Notes under the pieces: generated by a model
What the model was told of the DNA's origin: nothing
Database searches by the model: none
Seen by the model: the letters and a program-made list of their open reading frames with translations, nothing else
Shown: positions 9,229 to 19,030 of the stretch, piece by piece
Numbering within the stretch: position 1 is the first letter of the stretch
Layout: the number at the start of each line of letters is the position of its first letter
From: Massilia sp. Leaf139
Lineage (GTDB): Bacteria > Pseudomonadota > Gammaproteobacteria > Burkholderiales > Burkholderiaceae_D
Assembly (NCBI RefSeq): GCF_001424165.1
Contig: NZ_LMOJ01000025.1
Location: 330,134-394,133 of the forward strand
DNA: 64,000 nt
Direction: 5' to 3'
Program-made: the position numbers and the translations under genes

Positions 9229-9356
9229 AAGCAGAGGCCGTTCAGTAGATTCATCCTCCCGTGTGGCGGTCGCGATGCGCGTAAATGGGTCTGGCGAGCG
9301 CTCTGCCACCGCCGCATCTGCCACAATCTCCCTCCAACCCAACAACGGAGGATCGC

Positions 9357-9785
9357 ATGAGCATCGATAAAGTCCTGTACCGCGCGAAAGCCACTTCGCA
9401 GGGCGGCCGCGAAGGCACGTCGCGCAGCGACAACGGCGTGCTGGACGTCAAACTGACAACGCCGAAAGAGCTGGGCGGAAATGGCGCTACTGGTACCAAT
9501 CCCGAGCAACTGTTTGCGGCCGGTTATTCGGCCTGCTTCCTGGGCGCGCTGAAATTCGTCGCCGGCCAGGCCAAGGTCAAGCTGCCGGAAGAATTGACGG
9601 TCACGGGCGAGGTCGGCATCGGCCAGATCCCGACCGGCTTCGGCATCGAAGTCGACCTGACCGTCCACGGCCCCGGCATGGAGCAACAGCAGTTGCAGGA
9701 GCTGGTCGATAAGGCCCACATCGTCTGCCCGTATTCGAATGCCACGCGCAACAACATCGACGTACGCCTGAAGGTCACGACCTGA
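9357..9785 (+). CDS. ohr: organic hydroperoxide resistance protein
   Basis: Thiol-dependent peroxidase of the Ohr subgroup. The 142-residue protein starts with GGAGG 5-6 nt upstream of ATG 9357. Redox cysteines are Cys60 ([10 protein letters not shown]) and Cys124 ([11 protein letters not shown]); the Ohr-type [16 protein letters not shown] and [10 protein letters not shown] blocks separate it from OsmC at 2842. No OhrR-type MarR regulator lies nearby. Confidence 0.94.
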   Translation: MSIDKVLYRAKATSQGGREGTSRSDNGVLDVKLTTPKELGGNGATGTNPEQLFAAGYSACFLGALKFVAGQAKVKLPEELTVTGEVGIGQIPTGFGIEVDLTVHGPGMEQQQLQELVDKAHIVCPYSNATRNNIDVRLKVTT

Positions 9786-9793
9786 CGGCGTCA

Positions 9794-9836
9794 AGCCAGC
9801 CGGCCGCGGCGCCGACATTGCCGAACGGCTGGCTTA
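9794..9836 (+). terminator. possible terminator after ohr
   Basis: AGCCAGCCG and CGGCTGGCT form a 9-bp stem with a 23-nt loop, starting 8 nt after the ohr stop and followed by TAATTC. The loop is long and the T tract poor, so this is tentative. Confidence 0.4.
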
Positions 9837-9881
9837 ATTCGCTGTTCATAAATATCCGCTCGAGGCCGTAGGCGACGCCCA

Positions 9882-9887
9882 TATAAT
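9882..9887 (+). promoter_or_regulatory. candidate -10 box for hemH
   Basis: Perfect TATAAT hexamer 28 nt before the preferred hemH ATG. There is no clear -35 match at 17-bp spacing. It overlaps an upstream in-frame ATG at 9886, which argues that translation starts at 9916. Confidence 0.4.
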
Positions 9888-9915
9888 GGAGGCCCGTTCC
9901 GCCTCCTGCTTGCCC

Positions 9916-11019
9916 ATGCCTTTCAGAAAAGAACCTGTTCACACCCACGGTGCGATTGCCCGTAGCGCCATCGTCCTCGTCAACCTCGGCACGCCGGACG
10001 CGCCGACCCGGTCGGCGGTGAAACGCTATCTGAAGCAATTCCTGTCCGATCCGCGTGTGGTCGAGATTCCGCGGCTGGTGTGGTGGTTCATCCTGAACTG
10101 GATCATCCTGCCTTTCCGCTCCGGCGCATCGGCCAAGAAATACCAGATGATCTGGACGCGCGAAGGTTCTCCGTTGAAGGTGCACACGCAGAAGCAGGCG
10201 AACCTGCTGGCCGAAGCCTTGGAAGAACGCGGCCACGAAGGCGTGCAGGTGCGAATGGCGATGCGCTATGGTTCGCCCTCGCTGGCCCAGGTGCTCGACG
10301 AACTGAAGGCGGAGAACTGCGACCGCATCGCGGTGCTGCCCGCATATCCACAGTATTCGGGCACGACCACGGGCTCGATCTGGGACGCCGTGTTTGCCCA
10401 CTATAAGAACATTCGCAACGTCCCCGAGCTGCGCCTGGTGAAGCACTACCACGACCATGACGGCTATATCGACGCGCTGCACGACACCGTGCTGGCGCAC
10501 TGGGAAGCGCATGGCCGCGGCCAGAAGCTGGTGATGAGTTTCCATGGCGTGCCCAAGCGCACGCTGCTGCTGGGCGACCCGTATTATTGCGAATGCCAGA
10601 AGACGGCGCGCTTGCTGGCGGCGCGCCTGCGCCTGGCGCCCGACGAATACGTCGTCACTTTTCAGTCACGCTTCGGCAAGGCGGAGTGGCTGCAGCCGTA
10701 CACGGCGCCGACGGTGGCCGAACTGGCGCGCCAGGGCGTGGGGCGGGTGGACGTGATCTGTCCGGGCTTTACCAGCGACTGCCTGGAAACCCTGGAAGAG
10801 ATTTCGATGGAAGTGAAACACGATTTCGAAAGCGCCGGCGGCAAGGAATTCCACTATATTCCCTGCCTGAACGAGGCGCCGAGCTGGATCGTGGGAATGG
10901 CCGAGATTGCCGAGCAGCACCTGATCGGCTGGCCGACCATCGTCAGTGCGGCGCAGCGCGAGGCCGAGCGGCGCGATGCGGAGGTGGGGCGCGAGCATGC
11001 GCTGCGGCTGGGGGCGTGA
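9916..11019 (+). CDS. hemH: ferrochelatase
   Basis: Inserts Fe(II) into protoporphyrin IX, the last step of protoheme synthesis, at the inner membrane face. The protein has 367 residues from ATG 9916. Family blocks are IVLVNLGTPDAPT, LPAYPQYSGTTTGSI, the catalytic His in LVMSFHGVPKR, DPYYCECQKTARLL and CPGFTSDCLETLEEI. An in-frame ATG 30 nt upstream sits inside a TATAAT box and is less likely. It is the gene before grpE, an order common in betaproteobacteria. Confidence 0.95.
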   Translation: MPFRKEPVHTHGAIARSAIVLVNLGTPDAPTRSAVKRYLKQFLSDPRVVEIPRLVWWFILNWIILPFRSGASAKKYQMIWTREGSPLKVHTQKQANLLAEALEERGHEGVQVRMAMRYGSPSLAQVLDELKAENCDRIAVLPAYPQYSGTTTGSIWDAVFAHYKNIRNVPELRLVKHYHDHDGYIDALHDTVLAHWEAHGRGQKLVMSFHGVPKRTLLLGDPYYCECQKTARLLAARLRLAPDEYVVTFQSRFGKAEWLQPYTAPTVAELARQGVGRVDVICPGFTSDCLETLEEISMEVKHDFESAGGKEFHYIPCLNEAPSWIVGMAEIAEQHLIGWPTIVSAAQREAERRDAEVGREHALRLGA

Positions 11020-11063
11020 CAGGCCACCAGTACCGGCGCGGTATATTCGAATCTAACTATCAC

Positions 11064-11093
11064 CGCGTGGGCGGGAAACCCGCCCACCCTACG
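11064..11093. repeat. family B palindromic repeat
   Basis: GCGTGGGCGGG-AAA-CCCGCCCACCCTACG palindrome shortly after the hemH stop. It may also act as a transcript end for hemH. Confidence 0.75.
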
Positions 11094-11145
11094 GATCTCG
11101 ATTGCCGGCACTGGCATGGCTTATCGGGCACTACTTTTCACCACT

Positions 11146-11182
11146 GGGCTGGACGATCGTCTTCCGGACTATTGTCCAGCCC
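11146..11182. repeat. isolated inverted repeat
   Basis: GGGCTGGAC and GTCCAGCCC (9 bp, perfect) separated by 19 nt, followed shortly by a GGTCGGC-TTC-GCCGACC hairpin. It lies in the 540-nt hemH-grpE gap. Function unknown; no matching second copy was noticed in the window. Confidence 0.5.
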
Positions 11183-11236
11183 AGCCTCCCGGTCGGCTTC
11201 GCCGACCTGCTAAAATGGCATGTTTCGACGGCGTGC

Positions 11237-11317
11237 CTACACCCCGGCGTAGCAAATGCACGCGACTGCAAGCGCGGTGTAGACCACGACGGCGCTGCTG
11301 ATCATCTTCAATTTCAT
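11237..11317 (-). CDS. possible 26-aa hydrophobic peptide
   Basis: ATG preceded by AAGGGAG at 5-6 nt spacing, a strong ribosome site for such a short frame. The product is a short basic start (MKLK), a hydrophobic stretch and two cysteines near the end (AVACICYAGV). It could be a small single-pass membrane peptide or a mini-lipoprotein; the lipobox is poor. It lies opposite in direction to grpE in the long hemH-grpE gap. The family is not recognised. Confidence 0.4.
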   Translation of the reverse strand: MKLKMISSAVVVYTALAVACICYAGV

Positions 11318-11465
11318 GACGGCTCCCTTGCCTTGGTTCTTGTTCTTTGCACGCTTTTGATGCGTTACAAGAATGGTAGAGCTTCCGGCTGCAGGGAGAA
11401 TTACCTCATCGGTAAATCTTGTAACAAATGTTGTCAGACTTTCTGCTGACGCTTGTGCAATACCC

Positions 11466-11493
11466 CTTGAATTTGTAGGAGATCGCCCCATAT
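11466..11493 (+). promoter_or_regulatory. sigma-32 heat-shock promoter of grpE
   Basis: CTTGAAT-N13-CCCCATAT, nearly identical to the RpoH consensus (CTTGAAA, 11-16 nt, CCCCATNT). It ends 68 nt before the grpE start. Confidence 0.88.
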
Positions 11494-11561
11494 GCGGCGC
11501 TGTACGACGAGTGTGTCCGTCTCATTATTCAGCCAAGTATTTGATTTCAGGAGTGTTTTCG

Positions 11562-12107
11562 ATGCAAGATCAAGAAAATCCAGAGGTGATTCCCCAGCCG
11601 GAGAGCGAAGCTGCTCCTGCTGCTCAGGCCGCTTCGGCAAACGGTGAACCCGGCCTCGAAGAACAGCTGAGCGCGACCGAAGCCAAGCTGGCTGAAATGC
11701 ATGACGCGTTCATGCGTGCCAAGGCCGACGCCGAGAACATCCGCCGCCGCGCCCAGGAAGATGTCAGCAAGGCGCACAAGTTCGCGATCGAAAGCTTTGC
11801 CGAAGCCATGGTGCCGGTGCGCGACAGCCTGGAAATGGCCTTGAAGGTCGAAGCGCCGACCGTCGAGTCGATCAAGGAAGGCGTCGAGATGACGCTCAAG
11901 CAGCTGACCGCCGCCTTCGAGAAGAACCGTCTGGTCGAAGTCATGCCGCAGCAAGGCGACAAGCTCGATCCGAACAAGCATCAGGCAGTGGCCGTCGTGC
12001 CGGCCGACCAGGAAGCCAATACCGTGGTCAGCGTGCTGCAAAAGGGTTACATGATCTCCGATCGCCTTTTGCGTCCGGCTATCGTTACCGCAGCACAGGC
12101 AAAATAA
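11562..12107 (+). CDS. grpE: nucleotide exchange factor GrpE
   Basis: Releases ADP from DnaK in the cytoplasmic chaperone cycle. The 181-residue protein has an acidic, Ala/Glu-rich N-terminus, then a long coiled coil (about 30-90) with [19 protein letters not shown], and the C-terminal beta domain [38 protein letters not shown] 11562 has CAGGAG upstream. A sigma-32 promoter precedes it, and dnaK follows after 99 nt with its own heat-shock promoter. Confidence 0.96.
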   Translation: MQDQENPEVIPQPESEAAPAAQAASANGEPGLEEQLSATEAKLAEMHDAFMRAKADAENIRRRAQEDVSKAHKFAIESFAEAMVPVRDSLEMALKVEAPTVESIKEGVEMTLKQLTAAFEKNRLVEVMPQQGDKLDPNKHQAVAVVPADQEANTVVSVLQKGYMISDRLLRPAIVTAAQAK

Positions 12108-12138
12108 GAAAAACATCCTGTGCTGATAGGCAAAGACC

Positions 12139-12166
12139 CTTGAAAGCACGCAGTTTTTCCCAATAT
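12139..12166 (+). promoter_or_regulatory. sigma-32 heat-shock promoter of dnaK
   Basis: CTTGAAA-N13-CCCAATAT: perfect -35 and a -10 with one change from CCCCATNT. It ends 40 nt before the dnaK start and would allow dnaK to be made separately from grpE. Confidence 0.8.
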
Positions 12167-12206
12167 TCCACATCATCCGAAACTTAGCATCTAAAGGAAA
12201 ATAATC

Positions 12207-14150
<1,944 letters not shown>

Positions 14151-14170
14151 TTTCGTCATCGCGTGACACG

Positions 14171-14212
14171 GCCGAGCCGACGTAGCCACCAGGTACGCGG
14201 CTCGGCTTTTTT
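14171..14212 (+). terminator. terminator between dnaK and dnaJ
   Basis: GCCGAGCC and GGCTCGGC stem followed by TTTTTT, 20 nt after the dnaK stop. It should lower dnaJ expression relative to dnaK unless read through, since I found no clear heat-shock promoter in the 41 nt before dnaJ. Confidence 0.88.
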
Positions 14213-14253
14213 GCTCAGACAGTTCGATTCAGTAGATAACAGCAAGGTGCCAA

Positions 14254-15381
14254 ATGGCAAAGCGTGATTTTTACGAGATCCTTGGGGTCGCAAAGGGTGC
14301 TTCGGAAGAAGAGATCAAGAAGTCGTATCGCAAGCTGGCGATGAAGTACCACCCTGACCGCAATCCGGACAACAAGGAAGCGGAAGAGAAGTTCAAGGAG
14401 GTCAAGGAAGCCTACGAGATGCTGACCAATCCGGAAAAACGCGAGGCCTATGACCGTTACGGTCACGCCGGCGTCGATCCGAACATGGGCGGTGGCGGCG
14501 GCTTCGGCGCCGGTGGTTTCGGCGACGCCTTCGGCGACATCTTCGGCGACATCTTCGGCGGCGGACGCGGCCGCGGCGGCGGTGGCGGGCCCCAGGTCTA
14601 CCGTGGCGCCGACCTGCGCTACAACCTCGAGATCACGCTCGAACAGGCCGCCAATGGCTTCGACACGACGATCCGCGTGCCGAGCTGGGACAAGTGCGAT
14701 ACCTGCCACGGCAGCGGCGCCAAGCCGGGCACCCAGCCGGTCACCTGCACCACCTGCGCCGGCCACGGCCAGGTGCGCATGCAGCAGGGCTTCTTCAGCA
14801 TCCAGCAGACCTGCCCGAAGTGCCACGGCAGCGGCAAGATGATTCCGGAACCGTGTGCCGCCTGCTCGGGCGCCGGCCGCATCAAGCGCAACAAGACGCT
14901 GGAAGTCAAGATTCCGGCCGGTATCGACAACGGCATGCGCATCCGCTCGACCGGCAACGGCGAACCGGGCACGAATGGCGGCCCGTCGGGCGACCTGTAC
15001 GTCGAGATCCACATCAAGCCGCACGCCGTGTTCCAGCGCGAAGGCGACGACCTGCATTGCGAAATGCCGATCTCGTTCTCGAAAGCGGCCCTGGGTGGCG
15101 AAATCGAAGTGCCGACGCTGACCGGCAAGGTGTCGTTCACGGTGCCGGAAGGCACCCAGACCGGCAAGACCTTCCGCCTCAAAGGCAAGGGCATCAAGGG
15201 CGTGCGCTCGGGCTATGCCGGCGACCTGTTCTGCCACATGATCGTCGAGACGCCGGTGAAACTCACGGAAAAGCAGAAAGACCTGCTGCGCGAGTTCGAC
15301 CGTCTCACCAACGAAGGCGGCGCCAAGCACAGCCCGCAAAGCAAGGGCTGGATGGACAAGGTCAAGGACTTCTTCGAGTAA
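14254..15381 (+). CDS. dnaJ: co-chaperone DnaJ (Hsp40)
   Basis: Delivers substrates to DnaK and stimulates its ATPase. The 375-residue type I protein has a J domain with [10 protein letters not shown] (HPD near residue 32), a Gly/Phe-rich linker (about 75-115), four CxxCxGxG-type zinc repeats ([32 protein letters not shown]) and C-terminal beta domains. It lies downstream of the dnaK terminator. Confidence 0.97.
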   Translation: MAKRDFYEILGVAKGASEEEIKKSYRKLAMKYHPDRNPDNKEAEEKFKEVKEAYEMLTNPEKREAYDRYGHAGVDPNMGGGGGFGAGGFGDAFGDIFGDIFGGGRGRGGGGGPQVYRGADLRYNLEITLEQAANGFDTTIRVPSWDKCDTCHGSGAKPGTQPVTCTTCAGHGQVRMQQGFFSIQQTCPKCHGSGKMIPEPCAACSGAGRIKRNKTLEVKIPAGIDNGMRIRSTGNGEPGTNGGPSGDLYVEIHIKPHAVFQREGDDLHCEMPISFSKAALGGEIEVPTLTGKVSFTVPEGTQTGKTFRLKGKGIKGVRSGYAGDLFCHMIVETPVKLTEKQKDLLREFDRLTNEGGAKHSPQSKGWMDKVKDFFE

Positions 15382-15394
15382 GACCGCACAGAGA

Positions 15395-15430
15395 AACCGC
15401 CGGGTGGCGCAAGTCCCCGGCGGTTTTTTT
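15395..15430 (+). terminator. terminator after dnaJ
   Basis: ACCGCCGGG and CCCGGCGGT stem followed by TTTTTTT, 14 nt after the dnaJ stop. Confidence 0.88.
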
Positions 15431-15525
15431 GCGCCGTGCGCTTTTGATGTTGCGTTTACAATACGTATCACTGACAGAAAACCACGGCAGGGCGCTTTGG
15501 CGGCCTGCCTCAGCAGGAGAATTGA

Positions 15526-16203
15526 ATGGCGAAAACACCGACCGGCCTGACAGCGGCCGACCTCTTCGAGCGCAACCGCAAATGGGCGGCGACGATGGTC
15601 GAAGAAGACCCCGGCTTCTTCAAGGACCTGGCCTCGCAGCAGGCGCCGGAATACCTGTGGATCGGCTGTTCCGACAGCCGCGTACCGGCCAACGAACTGC
15701 TCGGCATGGCGCCGGGCGAGCTGTTCGTGCACCGGAATATCGCCAACGTGGTCGTGCACTCCGACCTGAACTGCCTCTCCGTGCTGCAGTTCGCGGTCGA
15801 CGTCCTGAAGGTCAAGCACATCATCATCTGCGGCCACTACGGCTGCGGCGGCGTGCAGGCGGCGCTCACCAACACCCGCGTCGGACTGGCCGATAACTGG
15901 CTCGGCCACGTGCGCGACGTGCGCGACAAGCACGGCAAATACCTCGGCAACGTGGCGGGCGTATCGGCGACCAATCGCCTGGTCGAACTGAACGTTGCCG
16001 AGCAGGTCATCAATGTCGCCCACACGACCATCGTGCGCGACGCCTGGGAACGCGGCCAGCCGCTAACCATCCACAGCTGGGTCTACGGCGTGCATGACGG
16101 CCTGCTGCGCGACCTCGGCATCACGGTCAGCAGCTTCGACGAAATCGCGCCGAAGCTGGCCGTCGTCCTGGACGGCTACCGCGACCGCGGGGAAGAGCTG
16201 TGA
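15526..16203 (+). CDS. can: beta-class carbonic anhydrase
   Basis: Reversible hydration of CO2, a cytoplasmic zinc enzyme. The protein has 225 residues. Zinc ligands are Cys48, His104 and Cys107, and the Asp50-Arg52 dyad lies in CSDSR. GHYGCGG and the dimer-interface segment NIANVV are present. GCAGGAG precedes the ATG. Its stop overlaps the GTG start of the next gene by 4 nt, so the two are translationally coupled. Confidence 0.95.
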   Translation: MAKTPTGLTAADLFERNRKWAATMVEEDPGFFKDLASQQAPEYLWIGCSDSRVPANELLGMAPGELFVHRNIANVVVHSDLNCLSVLQFAVDVLKVKHIIICGHYGCGGVQAALTNTRVGLADNWLGHVRDVRDKHGKYLGNVAGVSATNRLVELNVAEQVINVAHTTIVRDAWERGQPLTIHSWVYGVHDGLLRDLGITVSSFDEIAPKLAVVLDGYRDRGEEL

Positions 16204-16574
16204 GCGACGCCGCCGGGCAGGGCGAACTCGCCCGCCTGCGCGAGCTGGTGCGCGTGTTTGTGGACGAGCGCGACTGGGATCAGTTCCATACGCCGAAGAA
16301 CCTGTCGTCGGCGCTGGCGGTCGAAGCGGCCGAGCTGCTGGAACACTTCCAGTGGCTCCAGCACGGTCGCATCGAGGAACTCGGGCTTGAGAAGCTGACC
16401 CAAGTGCGCCACGAGATGGCCGACGTGCTGGTGTATCTCGTGCGCCTGGCCGACAAGCTCGATGTCGATTTGATGGCGGCGGTCGAGGAAAAGATGATCC
16501 TCAACCGCGCCAAGTACCCGGCCGATAAAGTGCGCGGCGATGCGCGCAAGTACCACGAGTACAAGGATGTATGA
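16200..16574 (+). CDS. MazG-like nucleotide pyrophosphohydrolase
   Basis: Small all-alpha NTP pyrophosphohydrolase of the MazG-like (RS21-C6/YvdC) group, 124 residues. GTG start overlaps the carbonic anhydrase stop. Metal-binding motif is the EAAELLEHFQW helix followed by the EMADVLVYLVRLAD helix (ExxE and ExxD), and the C-terminus has NRAKYPADKVRG. The exact substrate (dCTP, dUTP or a damaged nucleotide) cannot be read from the sequence. Confidence 0.85.
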   Translation: MSDAAGQGELARLRELVRVFVDERDWDQFHTPKNLSSALAVEAAELLEHFQWLQHGRIEELGLEKLTQVRHEMADVLVYLVRLADKLDVDLMAAVEEKMILNRAKYPADKVRGDARKYHEYKDV

Positions 16575-16606
16575 AGTAGGGTGAACGGGGAAAATAAGTC
16601 CAGTAC

Positions 16607-16820
16607 CGTAGGGTGGGCTCACCGAGCCCACGTGTTAGTAACGTAGGGTGGGCACCCCGTGCCCACGCGTGACGCACATCACGACTCTGCGTTGGCCGCG
16701 GCATATCGCCCCGCGGCGTTCAAAAAAATCTTGATATTCACGTCGTCGGTTCTGCGCACGCCCGTAACGCGTGGGCTCGGAGAGCCCACCCTACGGACGC
16801 TCCGAGCCCACGCGTTACGC
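16607..16820. repeat. family B composite repeat block
   Basis: At the left are two direct units CGTAGGGTGGGC..GCCCACG(T/C)GT. A variable stretch of about 90 nt follows. At the right, in inverse orientation, are CCGTAACGCGTGGGC..GCCCACCCTACG and another GAGCCCACGCGTTACG. The two ends are inverted relative to each other, as in the blocks at 60125 and 60338. It fills the whole gap between the MazG-like gene and the esterase gene. Confidence 0.75.
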
Positions 16821-18538
16821 TAGAACGTCACCAACCTGCTCCACGCCGTCGAGCACTTGTGATCCGCATCGAAGCTGGTCAATACCTTCACGCCCCCGCC
16901 CGACGCCACGTCCAGCCCGAGTACGGCGGACGAAGTCGTGGTCAGGGCCGGCCAGTTCGCCGGCACCTCGCCGCCGCTGTTCGGGTTGCCCGTCTTGGCG
17001 AAATTCGTCCAGTAGCGCGTCATCGCGGCCTGCAGCTGGCGCCGTTCGTCGTTCCTCAGGTCGCCCAGGTTGTACAGGTATTGCAGGTCGTAGGAGTGGG
17101 CGGCGCCTTGCGGGAAGCTGAGGTAATAGCTGCCGTTGGCCACGCCCACCGTCGGCAGGGCGGTCTGGTCGCGGAATTCGTACATCCACACCGGCGAACC
17201 CTGGGCGGCGATGCGCTGGGAGGTGCGCAGGGCGGGGCAGGAAAAGCCGAGGTCGGTCGCCAGGCTCGATGCCGCCAGGCTCGGCTGGGTGGCCGGATTG
17301 CTGCCGTAATTCGACAGCGGATAGAAGTTGTTGATGACGTCGTTGACGTTCAGGCCCGTTCCCGCCGTGAGGCCGGCGATGGTCGGCGCATAGCCTGCGG
17401 CCGGCAGCGCGAAGCTGGTGTTGGCCGGGTCGAAGTTGGGCGGCGTCGCAGCAGCGCGGCGGCCGGCTTCGTTGATCGCGATATACAGCGCGTATTCGTC
17501 CTCGTTGGCGCCGTTCACGGTCGGCACCTTGATGTTCTCGCCGGCCGCAAACGTCGCCTTGACGGATTTCGTCAGCACCTTGCCGTCGACCGAAGGCACC
17601 ATGATCGGCAAGGCGGTGCTGATGGCATTGGCGAGGTGGGTGCGGATCACGGCGTCGGGCAGGCTGCGCAGGCAGGCGGCCGTGACGGCGCCCGGCGCGC
17701 AGGCGATGCCGCCGACGCCGGCAGTGCGCGCCGCGTTGATCGCGGTGTCGACGATGGCGCCGCTGGCGGCTGCCATCTGCGCCGCGCTGAGCTGGCGGTC
17801 GTTGCCGTAGTTCCCGCTCTGGATCATCGCCTTGCTGAACAGGCCGCGCGAGCCGGGCGACGCGAGGTGGGTCATCACGCTGAAGCCGCCGGCCGATTCG
17901 CCGAAGACGGTGACGTTGTTCTTGTCGCCTGCGAACTGTACGATATTGTCCTGTACCCATTTCAGGGCTGCCTGTTGATCCATGATGCCGTAGTTGCCGG
18001 CGGTGCCGTCGGTAGCGAGCGAAGGGTGGGCGAGGAAGCCCATGGCGCCGAGCCGGTAGGCGACGTTCACGACGATCACGCCCTTGGTCACCAGGGGAGA
18101 AGGATCGGCATAGACCGAGGTGCCGCCCGTATTGAAAGCGCCGCCGTGCAGGTTGACCATGACCGGGAAGGGGCCGAGGCCCGTGGGCGCGTGTACGTCG
18201 AGGTAGAGGCAATCCTCGCTGTCGCCGGACAGGCGGAAGGGGCTGGCGCTGGTCTGCAGGCAGGGCGCGGCCGAGCGGGTCGCGGCCAGGGTCGTCGTCC
18301 ACGGCTGCGGCGGCACCGGCGCCGTCCAGCGGCGTTCGCCGACCGGCGGTGCGGCAAACGGGATGGCGAAATAACTGCGCATGCCCAGGCGGTCAACGGC
18401 GCGCACCTCGCCGCCGGCGGTGCGCACGACATCCATGGCGCTGCTCGGATCCGAATAATCGCCGCCGCAGGCGGCCAGCAGCAGGACGACGCTCGATGCG
18501 AGCAGGGTTTTGATGGGATGCGGCGCTGTCTTGTTCAC
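16820..18538 (-). CDS. type B carboxylesterase, lipoprotein
   Basis: Serine esterase of the carboxylesterase/lipase (COesterase) family; the natural substrate is unknown. From the GTG at 18538 (GAGGA about 8 nt upstream) the protein has 572 residues. The lipoprotein signal ends LLLAAC with Cys24. The oxyanion HGGAFNTGG lies near 131 and the nucleophile elbow GESAGG at 213-218 (Ser215). The SEDCLYLDVHAP block is typical of the family, and the catalytic His is probably in FPQGAAHSYDL. An ATG 48 nt further upstream lacks a ribosome site. Probably outer-membrane anchored. Confidence 0.88.
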   Translation of the reverse strand: MNKTAPHPIKTLLASSVVLLLAACGGDYSDPSSAMDVVRTAGGEVRAVDRLGMRSYFAIPFAAPPVGERRWTAPVPPQPWTTTLAATRSAAPCLQTSASPFRLSGDSEDCLYLDVHAPTGLGPFPVMVNLHGGAFNTGGTSVYADPSPLVTKGVIVVNVAYRLGAMGFLAHPSLATDGTAGNYGIMDQQAALKWVQDNIVQFAGDKNNVTVFGESAGGFSVMTHLASPGSRGLFSKAMIQSGNYGNDRQLSAAQMAAASGAIVDTAINAARTAGVGGIACAPGAVTAACLRSLPDAVIRTHLANAISTALPIMVPSVDGKVLTKSVKATFAAGENIKVPTVNGANEDEYALYIAINEAGRRAAATPPNFDPANTSFALPAAGYAPTIAGLTAGTGLNVNDVINNFYPLSNYGSNPATQPSLAASSLATDLGFSCPALRTSQRIAAQGSPVWMYEFRDQTALPTVGVANGSYYLSFPQGAAHSYDLQYLYNLGDLRNDERRQLQAAMTRYWTNFAKTGNPNSGGEVPANWPALTTTSSAVLGLDVASGGGVKVLTSFDADHKCSTAWSRLVTF

Positions 18539-18705
18539 TGCGTGTTTCCTCGTTTTGGCTGTTGTGCGGCGTGACCGGGCGGCCACATCTCAATGTGATG
18601 TAGATCAATTGATCATAGCGGGTAATTGAACAGCGTGGAGCGAGGACGGCGCTGGATCATGCGCGGTGAATGAGGTGGCGCGGAACGGCGCCGAATCGGC
18701 CCCCT

Positions 18706-19017
18706 TTAGCGGCGATCGATACCGAGGATGCCGTCAGAGCTGGCGATGCCGAGAATGTCCATCAGCCGCTCGAGTTCCACGGCCAACAGCACGCGCAAGC
18801 TGTCGTCGGCGACGGCATCGAGGGTCTTCTGGAACTGGCGCAGTACCCACCACTTGGTCGGATGCGCGGCCACGCCGGCGAGCAGGCGCTCGGTCAGCGC
18901 GTCCAGCCCCGGCAGTGGCGGTGCGGCCCCCTCCCGATAGGCGCGCAGGGCGTCGAGCACGCGCGGCACGATGAACAGCGGCGCGTCGACCACCCGCGCC
19001 ATCGGGTCGTCAGTCAT
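18706..19017 (-). CDS. conserved-looking hypothetical protein, 103 aa
   Basis: Not assigned to a family. The protein is mostly helical with LDALTERLLAGVAAHPTKWWVLRQFQKTLDAV in the middle and an acidic, Leu-rich C-terminal part. It has no signal or membrane segment. Its ATG is 13 nt after the gabD stop with AAGGG upstream, so it is probably the last gene of the HbpS-hiuH-gabD run. Confidence 0.65.
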   Translation of the reverse strand: MTDDPMARVVDAPLFIVPRVLDALRAYREGAAPPLPGLDALTERLLAGVAAHPTKWWVLRQFQKTLDAVADDSLRVLLAVELERLMDILGIASSDGILGIDRR

Positions 19018-19030
19018 TCGACGCGGCCCT

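Noticed and set aside
9886-9915. Alternative hemH start 10 codons upstream
   Set aside because: That ATG lies inside a TATAAT box and the extra residues do not resemble ferrochelatases.
16607-16820. Possible tRNA or small RNA gene in the GC-rich gap before the esterase gene
   Set aside because: No cloverleaf, T-loop or anticodon stem can be drawn; the stretch is explained by family B palindromes.
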